This document shows positions 44,966 through 52,507 of a stretch of 64,000 nucleotides of DNA, in pieces. Source of the DNA: Paenibacillus wynnii (lineage in GTDB: Bacteria > Bacillota > Bacilli > Paenibacillales > Paenibacillaceae); assembly GCF_000757885.1 (NCBI RefSeq), contig NZ_JQCR01000003.1:2542001-2606000 (forward strand). The letters are read 5' to 3'. The first letter of the stretch is position 1; every line of letters starts with the position of its first letter. Below the pieces are notes generated by a model. The model was not told the DNA's origin, did no database searches, and worked only from the letters and a program-made list of their open reading frames with translations. The position numbers and the translations under genes are program-made.

Positions 44966-46069
44966 TCAATCTTCTTTCCCTTCGTTAATTTCGCTGTCAA
45001 AGTGCAATTCGAACAAATCGCACGAAATCTCATAACTTTCCAATAAACTAACGACCGGTATGTCGTACCTCTGAAGCATTTCTGCAAAATCATCACTCAT
45101 GTGTTGCCATCCATTTCTCCAAGCTTTCTCAAAATATTTTCTATAATCATTTATTACCATTATCAACCTCAGTAGACCAATAAAGTTCATTTCAGATGAT
45201 TCTACTGATTCAATATTTTCACAGAAATTCTTAGGAATTAATACATCAATCTCCGACAATTTAGTTAAACCGTAACGAGATAATTCACCAATAATCTTTT
45301 CAGAACTATCATGATAACCATAGTCTTGAACGATGTTTTTCTTTAATTCAGTTTTGTATCTTTGCGAAAGATAACTGTGAAGTGATATGCTATTAATTTC
45401 TATTTCTAGATCACCAGCAGATGTACTTCCTTCTACTACCTCGCTGTACAAGTCTATGTCTTTAACAATTGAGTCAAATTCTCTATCTGCTAATTCTAAT
45501 AATCCAGCTAGTAATGCAAATCTACGTTTTATACTACTTTCATTAGGTAAGACCCCTTTAAATTTATAGCTTCTATCATGTTCAATTTCAGCCCAAGCAT
45601 GCTGAAGAATTGTTCTTACTTGAATTTCAAAACAAACTTCGTTAAATCTTTGGAATTCTGGCAACTCAACTCTACTTTTAGAAAATTCGGAGATATAATG
45701 TACGGACCTATACCCAACTTGATTTATAGCTAGACTGCTCGACTTATCTCCGGAATCCTCTGAATATATAATAAATTCCCTCTCAATTACCTCGCATATT
45801 TTACTTAAATCTGCTTCAACATATGCAATAACTCGAATACCCGCGAGATCTTTTATTTGCTCTTTCGGATTTGAGTATTTATCCTTTGATGCCTTCTCAG
45901 CAAAACTATCAATGTCCTTAGCCCGGCTACTTACGCTATGATAGTTAATACCTTGATATTCTAATATTTCTTTAATTATTAACTCAACCTTTAAGGCTAA
46001 ACGTTTATAGAAATCGCGATTGTTTTGATACCATTCAACTGCTTCTTGAACTTTTCTAGACTTCTCCAT
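44966..46069 (-). CDS. RelA/SpoT-domain protein (small alarmone synthetase-like or toxSAS)
   Basis: 367 aa. Synthetase motifs: HSVSSRAKDIDSFAEKASK near residue 43, IKDLAGIRVIAYVEADL near 70, NQVGYRSVHYI near 115, FEIQVRTILQHAWAEIEHD near 147. No HD hydrolase domain. The C-terminal ~180 residues are not recognised. Small synthetases of this size in accessory DNA include growth-blocking toxins and phage-sensing CapRel-type fusions; a C-terminal self-neutralising domain would fit but is inference. Confidence 0.85.
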   Translation of the reverse strand: MEKSRKVQEAVEWYQNNRDFYKRLALKVELIIKEILEYQGINYHSVSSRAKDIDSFAEKASKDKYSNPKEQIKDLAGIRVIAYVEADLSKICEVIEREFIIYSEDSGDKSSSLAINQVGYRSVHYISEFSKSRVELPEFQRFNEVCFEIQVRTILQHAWAEIEHDRSYKFKGVLPNESSIKRRFALLAGLLELADREFDSIVKDIDLYSEVVEGSTSAGDLEIEINSISLHSYLSQRYKTELKKNIVQDYGYHDSSEKIIGELSRYGLTKLSEIDVLIPKNFCENIESVESSEMNFIGLLRLIMVINDYRKYFEKAWRNGWQHMSDDFAEMLQRYDIPVVSLLESYEISCDLFELHFDSEINEGKED

Positions 46070-46116
46070 AAAGATCGTACCCTCTTTTATTTAGTTTTTT
46101 ATATTCCATGGTATTT

Positions 46117-46270
46117 CACATAACGTTCTCGTATTCGCGACGTCCATTCCCCTTAGATAGCTCATATCTTAGGGGAATGGATGTACCTGCCTGAATCAGC
46201 TTCCTCGAAAATCCTCCTCCTGGCAGATCTAGGGCGTATGGCCACAGCGCGAATATTGTGTTAAGTGATG
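46117..46270 (-). repeat. attC-like site 21
   Basis: CACATAACG left, GTTAAGTGATG right. Inner stem GTATTCGCG / CGCGAATAT; arm CATTCCCCTTAGAT / ATCTTAGGGGAATG. Confidence 0.92.
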
Positions 46271-46293
46271 TTCCTGCCTTCTTTGAATATCAA

Positions 46294-46752
46294 TCATAAA
46301 TCCATTCTCAGCCTTATCATATCTTTACATTGAATTCCGTCTTCATAAATCTCTTCATCATCATTTCTAATAAAATAGTCAGGATCAATCCCAAAAATTC
46401 TAAACCCACATCTCTGATATAGTTTAAGTTGATTCATACTAGAATTCCCTGTCCCGATTTCAACTATTTTTGCTTTTAATTTCTTTGCTTCCTCTATAGC
46501 TCTATATACTAAGACACTTCCTATTCCTTGCCCTTGATACTCTTCCTTTACTGCTATATTTGCTATTTCAATGGTTTGAGGGTGCGTATGTATTAAAACA
46601 AATTCTCCGACTATTTCATTCTCTTGAAAAGCCAAGTAACAGTATCCTCTGCGAACATACTCTTCCACTAAATCTCTGGAGGGATCGGCCAGTAATAAAA
46701 GATCAAACGGGATTTCTTGTTTCTTGTCTAATAATTTAATGAAGATCTCCAT
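46294..46752 (-). CDS. GNAT-family N-acetyltransferase
   Basis: 152 aa. EIANIAVKEEYQGQGIGSVLVYRAIEEAKKL near residue 63 and QLKLYQRCGFRIFGIDPDYF near 108. Typical small-molecule GNAT. Confidence 0.88.
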   Translation of the reverse strand: MEIFIKLLDKKQEIPFDLLLLADPSRDLVEEYVRRGYCYLAFQENEIVGEFVLIHTHPQTIEIANIAVKEEYQGQGIGSVLVYRAIEEAKKLKAKIVEIGTGNSSMNQLKLYQRCGFRIFGIDPDYFIRNDDEEIYEDGIQCKDMIRLRMDL

Positions 46753-46789
46753 TAATTTAGTCTCTCCTTACTAGCAATAGCAGGAATTT

Positions 46790-46932
46790 CGCTTAACGTT
46801 TCCGCATTCACGACGTTCAAGCGGCTTAGCCGGTTGAATGTGTCCGGTGAACTTACTTCTTCGAAATGCCTCTTCCGGACCAAGGGGCGAGCTTGTCTCG
46901 GCCCGCTGCGTTGAGTGCAATGTTATAAGATG
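46790..46932 (-). repeat. attC-like site 22
   Basis: CGCTTAACG left, GTTATAAGATG right. Shortened first arm (TTCAAGCGGCTTAGCCGGTTGAA) and GTCCGG / CCGGAC. Confidence 0.88.
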
Positions 46933-46962
46933 TCCCTGCCTTCATTGATTTACCTATAGGGA

Positions 46963-47355
46963 TCATTGTGTTATTTCTTCATAGTCCTTTGCTATAATCC
47001 ATCCATTTAGTCCATATGAAGAATATATAATAAAGTACAAGTATTTATCTGACCTTAATCGATTCTTTAATTCTTCTATAGTTCCATAATACATAGGCCA
47101 ACAATTATTTTTATGTCTTTCGAGTAACATTAAATTACCTTGATCTTCAAAAAATTCATCAATTTCATAATTCGATATATCTAGGATTATACTTCCCGAT
47201 AATTCGCACTCAAAATAATGTGCTAAGACATCTGAAAAGACTATATCAATTTCTTGTTTTATATGTACGGCATCATCGTATTCTGTGTAAAGGTATAACT
47301 TACTATTCTTTAGATCAACTTTGTATGCAATTATTTCGTTATCATGTACTCTCAT
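46963..47355 (-). CDS. Hypothetical protein, 130 aa
   Basis: Begins MRVHDNEIIAYKVDLKNSKLYLYTEY; then VFSDVLAHYFECELSGSIILDI, and near the end YSSYGLNGWIIAKDYEEI. I have seen this pattern as a small hypothetical family in Bacillales, with no function known. Confidence 0.7.
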   Translation of the reverse strand: MRVHDNEIIAYKVDLKNSKLYLYTEYDDAVHIKQEIDIVFSDVLAHYFECELSGSIILDISNYEIDEFFEDQGNLMLLERHKNNCWPMYYGTIEELKNRLRSDKYLYFIIYSSYGLNGWIIAKDYEEITQ

Positions 47356-47438
47356 AAGTGTAGCCCCTTAAAAGTAACTTTCGTTTTTATATATGGATTT
47401 AATGTTTTCATGAATTTCAATCTAGCTTGCAGGGATTT

Positions 47439-47607
47439 CTTATAACGTTTCCGCATTACCGACGTCCAAGCTGCTTAAGGACCCTAGGCCCGCGTGGCTC
47501 TGCCACTTAGCTGGTTGGATGTGTCACCTGAATTAACTACTACGAAAATTCATCCTGGTGACCAAGGGAGCGTAGCGACCGCTGTGATAATGCAATGTTA
47601 GAGGATG
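47439..47607 (-). repeat. attC-like site 23
   Basis: CTTATAACG left, GTTAGAGGATG right. Inner stem GCATTACC / GATAATGC; arms TCCAAGCTGCTTAAG / CTTAGCTGGTTGGA, GTCACCTG / TGGTGAC. Confidence 0.9.
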
Positions 47608-47671
47608 TTAATGTCTTCTTCGAAATTCCCCGGGGCTTATTGAATCTCAATTAATATATTTCTCTTTCATT

Positions 47672-48523
47672 TTAAGTATTAATCTTTGATATAAAGGTAT
47701 GTTCAGCGAAACAAGCCAATTCCTCAAAATGATTCCTTTCATAGAGTCTTTTAGCACTTAAATTAGACTTCGTAATACGTAAACAAACTTTTTGTACATT
47801 CTTTTTTTCAATCATATGTTTAATACAATGTGCTAAGATTGTACTTCCATATCCACGATTCTGATATTCTGGGGAGACAACTATATCCCGAATATAGTTC
47901 TCATCTATTATGTATGCACCTATCAATTGGTCCCCTATCCAAAACGAACGGAATTCATCATCTCGTACTTTTTCCTGAAGACCTGCTTGGAATACTTTTG
48001 AATTGGTATAGTACCAATCTGTTTGCCAACCATTTTCTTTGTTTAATTGAAAATAGCCTATATCAAATAATTCAACTAAATGATCCAACATGTTGTCTTC
48101 AAATTGTTTTTCAATCAATTCTGATTGTGATATTACTGGTGCTTCTTGTCTATTATAAAATAGATGATATCCCTCCATATCCACTTTAAACCCAAGGTTT
48201 TGTACGAATTCTATAACCCCTACATTTTTTCCATATACATTGAAGCATAGTTCTTTTTCATTCACTTCATCAATGAATGGCTTCATTTTTGCTATTAATA
48301 GATCTTTATATTTCTCTTTATTTGGTTCATTTAAAAATGAAAAATAGGCTATATTACAATCATTATTCTCGGCTATACAAAACACACCATGTTCATCAAT
48401 CGATTTATTGTAATAGAACACCTTCACCATATTATTATTAAATTCTTCGTTCACAAAGTTCCTACCTTGTGGGGAGATTTTTTCTATTAAGTTAAGAATA
48501 TCTTCTCTTATTTCTGTATCCAT
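47672..48523 (-). CDS. Tandem GNAT-fold acetyltransferase, 283 aa
   Basis: About twice the length of the other GNATs. The N-terminal half (FVNEEFNNNMVKVFYYNKS..., KNVGVIEFVQNLGFKV) looks like a degenerate GNAT lobe; the C-terminal half has IVVSPEYQNRGYGSTILAHCIKHMI and NLSAKRLYERNHFEEL, an intact CoA-binding module. Confidence 0.82.
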   Translation of the reverse strand: MDTEIREDILNLIEKISPQGRNFVNEEFNNNMVKVFYYNKSIDEHGVFCIAENNDCNIAYFSFLNEPNKEKYKDLLIAKMKPFIDEVNEKELCFNVYGKNVGVIEFVQNLGFKVDMEGYHLFYNRQEAPVISQSELIEKQFEDNMLDHLVELFDIGYFQLNKENGWQTDWYYTNSKVFQAGLQEKVRDDEFRSFWIGDQLIGAYIIDENYIRDIVVSPEYQNRGYGSTILAHCIKHMIEKKNVQKVCLRITKSNLSAKRLYERNHFEELACFAEHTFISKINT

Positions 48524-48577
48524 ACTACAACCCCTTTTTTAAGAATTTAAGATATTTACAATGACCTGCATTAATTT

Positions 48578-48743
48578 CATCTAACGTCGTTGTATTCACG
48601 AACCCTCACTGGCTTAAGGGGCGTTAGCCCCGGGTCCGACGGACTTAGCCAGTGCAGGGTTGTCTGCTGATACTACTTCTCCGAAATTCCTCTGCAGACC
48701 AAGTGCCGTATGGCCCGAAGCGTGAATACTGTGTTATACGATG
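48578..48743 (-). repeat. attC-like site 24
   Basis: CATCTAACGTCG left, GTTATACGATG right. Arms CCTCACTGGCTTAAG / CTTAGCCAGTGCAGGG, GGGGCGTTAGCCCC, GTCTGC / GCAGAC. Confidence 0.92.
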
Positions 48744-48753
48744 GAACTTTGAA

Positions 48754-49429
48754 TTAACCCTCGAAAATTCTTTCTATATAGCTCTCTAAACCATTAACTA
48801 TTCCCTTTACACATTCAATATCTCCTTTATGACTATAGTAGAGTATTCTTAAATATTCGCCGAAAATAAGTGATCTACTTTCCGGATAGAGCATCCAATT
48901 AAATTGATTGATATATATACCATTTATAATTGTTTCATATGAATAAAGACCCATCTCGATATTATTAGGTAAGTATTTCCTTAAAGTCCGGTATTGCCTA
49001 CCTGCAGCGTGACTTTTCGAAACAAATAACAGACTGGATATATTCGAAAAATCAAAAATCTGTTTAGAATACAGCACATTCTCTTTACTATTAGTGGACC
49101 TATCCTCTATATTAATTATTTCTTCAGGCACTCCGTTCAATAGTAGTTTATCCTTTATTGATTGTGCTTCAGATTTACTTCCATCCATCCAGCTTTCGTG
49201 TTTTTCCCCATGGGTGGCTCCCTCCACCACTAATTAATATTTCTTTAATTATTCCTTTCTGATAAGCATCTAACGTTTTTTGAAACGCACCTGGATCAGT
49301 ACTCCCAAAAACAAAGATTAGATCTGCATTCTTTATCTGCTGATCATTACAAAATACTTCTTTTGTAAGCTCTTCAATTTGCTCGTTCGTTAAATCAGGA
49401 ACGGAAGGAAATTTAGGGGTCTTCGTCAT
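48754..49429 (-). pseudogene. Frameshifted YdcF/ElyC (DUF218) family protein
   Basis: First frame from MTKTPKFPSVPD (49429) has ADLIFVFGSTDPGAF and ILISGGG, the DUF218 start. The frame is lost in a G-rich run near 49205. The other frame continues ATHGEKHESWMDGSKSEAQSI, ENVLYSKQI and LLFVSKSHAAGRQYRTL. One base would restore ~225 aa. Confidence 0.8.
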
Positions 49430-49467
49430 ATGCTTTTTATTTCCTTTCAAATTTATCTTCGTTCTGT

Positions 49468-49634
49468 CGTATAACGTTCGTGTATTCACGAACCCTCACT
49501 GGCTTAAGGGGCGCCAGCCCCGGGTCCGACGGACTTAGCCAGTGCAGGGTTGTCTACTGATTCCCCTTCCTCGAAATCCCTCTTGCAGACCAAGGGCCGT
49601 AAGGCCCGCCGCGTGAATACGGTGTTATACGCTG
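49468..49634 (-). repeat. attC-like site 25
   Basis: CGTATAACG left, GTTATACGCTG right. Arms CCTCACTGGCTTAAG / CTTAGCCAGTGCAGGG, GTCTACTGA / GCAGAC. Same subtype as site 24. Confidence 0.92.
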
Positions 49635-50169
49635 TTACTGACTTCTCTGAAAAACCTTTCAAAGTCATCTCTAGTTAAGCTGTGATAATACAGATTATCA
49701 CGTAGTTCATCAGACTTCTTAAATTTGAGCCTTTCCATCAGTACTTGTGATCTAACATTTGCTTGTTCAACTGTCGCTTCAATATAATCTAATTCATATC
49801 TTGAAATCCGAAAACAAGCAGCGATAAAACTGCTTCTTTCATTAAACCCTTACCCCAATCTTGTATAATCAGATCAAATCCAATCTCTGCTTTTCTTACA
49901 TCGTACAAATCTAAACAATGATAGCCGCAAGTGCCAATAAACTGGTCTGTAGACTTATAAAACAATCCCCATCTACAACCCTGATCTACTACGTGGAACT
50001 CTATGATTTCCTTAGCTTCATCCATACTCTTACAAGGTTCGATATCCATAAATTCCGTAACAAAGGGATCCGAAAAATGATTGAACACATCAACTACATC
50101 ATTTTGTGTTAGAGGTTTTAGATACATTCTTTCTGTCTCTAAACAGGGATACTTGAAACCTGTTCTCAT
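49625..50169 (-). pseudogene. Frameshifted GNAT (RimJ/RimL type)
   Basis: First frame: CLETERMYLKPLTQNDVVDVFNHF to VFGFQDMN stop (49789). The second frame continues ELDYIEATVEQANVRSQVLMERLKF to a stop (49625-49627) that lies in the TAAC box of site 25. Paralogue of the intact GNAT at 35954-36466. A single-base shift near 49795 breaks it. Confidence 0.82.
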
Positions 50170-50208
50170 ATTGCACTTCCTTTGGTTTTATATTTCTTTG
50201 AGTAATTG

Positions 50209-50375
50209 CGTATAACGTTGTTGTATCTACGAACCCGAGAGGCTTAAGGGCGCTTGCGCCCGGGTCGAAGACTTAGCCTCGCAGGTGTTGATCGCCTGAC
50301 GTGCTTCCTGGCTTTTTAACTTCTGGCGATCCAAGGGCCGTATGGCCCGCAGCGTGAATACTGTGTTATCAGATG
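50209..50375 (-). repeat. attC-like site 26
   Basis: CGTATAACG left, GTTATCAGATG right. Arms GAACCCGAGAGGCTTAAGG, GGGCGCTTGCGCCC, GATCGCC / GGCGATC. Nearest intact site to the recombinase remnant. Confidence 0.92.
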
Positions 50376-50404
50376 TTATTGCCTTCTCTGAAAATCTAGC
50401 ACAA

Positions 50405-50680
50405 CTATTCCTTCATCTTTAATAAATCTTGTCCATTTGAACTTAATAAATTATTATCTTCTAAATAATTTGTCAAAGTCTTTAAATATTCTCTGCAAAG
50501 TTCTATATATGTAGTTTCTATAAAATGTCTCTCATCAATTTCTTTATTGGCTCTATTAATAAATAACGCAACATCATCATATGAGCTACTTACTAGTAAA
50601 GCTATTGTATGATTTATTGAAGTTATTAGGTTATAGTAAATAGAATTTCTTCTTAAACCTGACTCAGGTACCCCCTGTGT
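50405..50680 (-). pseudogene. 5'-truncated cassette gene interrupted by an IS remnant
   Basis: The C-terminal ~80 residues are kept (NSIYYNLITSINHTIALLVSSSYDDVA...LKMKE). The upstream sequence is IS-derived, so the longer frame starting at 50755 is a hybrid. Soluble, helical; family not recognised. Confidence 0.6.
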
Positions 50681-50811
50681 CATGCTAGTTGTCGTACCTC
50701 TCAATAGAATGTAAAGTGGATTAAAAGAGAGACTGAGGTGGAGCGACAATGCCAAGATATAGTGAAGAACTCAAACATAAGATCATACAGCGGATGATGA
50801 ATTTACAATGA
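50672..50811 (+). mobile_element. IS3-family insertion sequence remnant
   Basis: After a short untranslated leader, ATG 50749 encodes MPRYSEELKHKIIQRMM, the start of an IS3-type OrfA (HTH_Tnp_1), and the frame stops after 20 codons. Only the left end remains. Exact borders are uncertain. It sits in the cassette nearest the recombinase remnant. Confidence 0.75.
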
Positions 50812-50814
50812 TTT

Positions 50815-50950
50815 CAGATAACGCCTATTCACGAATGTTATTTCACGAACTTCTTATATCCAACTAATTCCGGGGGTTTCTGAACTTCGTGGCGCCCCTC
50901 TTATTAGGATTTCTACAAAACAGACCACGAATTTGCCTTATATCCCTTCT
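50815..50950. other. attI-like region or collapsed terminal attC-like site
   Basis: CAGATAACG (50815-50823) matches the rest of the adjacent cassette's terminal box. It is followed by TATTCACGAATGTTATTTCACGAAC, giving TTCACGAA twice 13 bp apart, then AACTTCGTGG (inverted) and ACCACGAATT. Repeated short motifs next to a recombinase gene are what an integron attI holds. No full attC centre is present. Alternatively a deletion product of an ordinary site. Confidence 0.5.
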
Positions 50951-50968
50951 CCCTTGCTTTTACCCCCT

Positions 50969-51109
50969 TCACTTCTGATCCAAAGGGCTCTGGATCCTGC
51001 GGATATCTTTCACGCTCAAACGCGTATACCGTTCAGTAGTGTGGGGGCTTTGATGACCGAGCAGTTCTTGGATATAGCGGAGGTCATTCCCACTTTCATG
51101 CTTTCCGGC
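50969..51109 (-). pseudogene. C-terminal remnant of a tyrosine recombinase (integrase)
   Basis: 46 codons, open from an upstream in-frame TAG to a TGA. HESGNDLRYIQELLGHQSPHTTERYTRL contains the LGH box II motif and the nucleophile Tyr in ERYTR; it ends DIRRIQSPLDQK, as in Xer/IntI-like recombinases. The rest of the enzyme is missing: 51110-51297 holds no matching sequence. Oriented like the cassettes, which is the inverted integrase arrangement known from a few integrons. Could also derive from an unrelated integrase. Confidence 0.8.
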
Positions 51110-51178
51110 CTAATATAGGAAGTCGTTTATTCTCATATTTTCCTCCTCCAGTATATCAGCCGTTCTAAAATTTGGAAA

Positions 51179-51220
51179 TTAAAAAGGAGCCCTCGAGGTT
51201 GTTCAACCTACAAACGCTCC
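51179..51220 (-). terminator. Terminator of the germinant-receptor operon
   Basis: Minus strand GGAGC...GGTTG / CAACC...GCTCC stem followed by TTTTTAATT, about 80 bp after the GerC stop. Confidence 0.75.
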
Positions 51221-51297
51221 AATGCTTTTGGAGAAGTGGTGGTCCCACGCAGCTTTTCTGTTGTACTTAAGTACCCGTCTTAGTACCCGTCTTATCC

Positions 51298-52506
51298 TTA
51301 CCGTCCATCATCAGTGCTTTTAATCTTCCTCGTTTTCAAGTCCGATCGGGAAATGGTGACTTTGCTGGAAACCCCTACTTTTGCCTCAACGAAATGATCG
51401 TTCCAATCTTTCTTCGCACTCTCAAACTGACGGTAGTTATGACGATTCAGATGCTCACCAAATCCAAATATATCCACACCAAACTCTCTTTGTACCCTAC
51501 CGATTGTGGCGGTTACCTGATCGTTCAGAAAATTAGACTCCATATGCTCCAGTTCTCGATATCCGGCAGCAGTATCAAGCGGCAGACCTGTATCGATGCT
51601 GCTCACATGGCCTTCCCCCACAATGCTTAGCTTAATGTTCGGGCGTCCGTCTTTTAGCGATACATCCATGTCAGTATGTATCTGGTTCATCCGAATCGTT
51701 GCGATATCTTCGTCAGAATCAATTGGGACTGCAAAACTCGTACCTTTGATCTCGTCTCTAACCAGGTTTAGCAATCGTGTATCGGACACGGAGAGAAAAC
51801 CGATGAGCTTGTCCTCTCTGAACACGGCGGAACCTACACATCTGACGATAGCCTTGGGTGAAGATGATTTTGTACTGTCGCTGCTCTCGCTCACCTTGGC
51901 GTCGCCTTGCACGGAAATCGCACCGAGAATAGGCTCTCTCCCTTCCCTCAAGATCGATTCTGTATAGTCAAACAATGTGCTTTTCGGAGTACCACCCCAA
52001 GTACGATAAAAATGATTAACCTGCATCCTAAGTTTCCAGCTCGCGTACATCCCACTGGGATACATGGTCTTTAGTACATCCGAAGCGGGTGAATCCTTTG
52101 CGATCAACAACAAGACGTCCTCACGTACAAATCGGGATCGCTGAAGGACATCAATGATCTGCCCAAGTCCTTTCCGTGCAATGCTTTCATCCACGACAAC
52201 CATATGGATATGGGAGTAAATAATCGTCCTTTCAACTATTTCATTCATGCGGGAAGACGCCTCACTGATTGATTTCCCCTTCATGGTATACAGTAGAGTA
52301 GAAGGCCCACCAGTGCCACTTTGTACTCGCTGCGCCTCCGCAGGATTCAACACTTCCATGGTGAGCTTTATCAATCCATCCTTCCCGGATTCAATGGCCA
52401 TCCCGGTCAACATAGAAGACTGATTAACCTCTACCCAATCCCAGCAGCCGCATTGAAGCAGGCATAAGATTATCGTCATGATGAGAAGCAAGCCTTTACG
52501 CATCAA
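51298..52506 (-). CDS. Ger(x)C-family spore germination lipoprotein
   Basis: 402 aa. Lipoprotein signal MMRKGLLLIMTIILCLLQCGCWDW with lipobox cysteine, then VNQSSMLTGMAIESGKDG, typical of GerAC/GerKC. Third subunit of a germinant receptor in the inner spore membrane. Two bases after the GerA stop, so cotranscribed. Confidence 0.93.
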   Translation of the reverse strand: MMRKGLLLIMTIILCLLQCGCWDWVEVNQSSMLTGMAIESGKDGLIKLTMEVLNPAEAQRVQSGTGGPSTLLYTMKGKSISEASSRMNEIVERTIIYSHIHMVVVDESIARKGLGQIIDVLQRSRFVREDVLLLIAKDSPASDVLKTMYPSGMYASWKLRMQVNHFYRTWGGTPKSTLFDYTESILREGREPILGAISVQGDAKVSESSDSTKSSSPKAIVRCVGSAVFREDKLIGFLSVSDTRLLNLVRDEIKGTSFAVPIDSDEDIATIRMNQIHTDMDVSLKDGRPNIKLSIVGEGHVSSIDTGLPLDTAAGYRELEHMESNFLNDQVTATIGRVQREFGVDIFGFGEHLNRHNYRQFESAKKDWNDHFVEAKVGVSSKVTISRSDLKTRKIKSTDDGR

Positions 52507-52507
52507 C

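Noticed and set aside
23957..50375. The regularly spaced repeats as a CRISPR array
   Set aside because: Units are 85-200 bp, variable in sequence, and separated by whole genes; no short identical repeats or cas genes.
31459..50375. The folded sites as simple terminators or REP/BIME elements
   Set aside because: No U-tracts follow the stems, and the cassette-wise pairing of terminal boxes is not explained by terminators or REP elements.
51110..51297. Body of the tyrosine recombinase upstream of the C-terminal fragment
   Set aside because: No frame shows box I or other recombinase sequence; the stretch holds a terminator and then GerC coding sequence begins.
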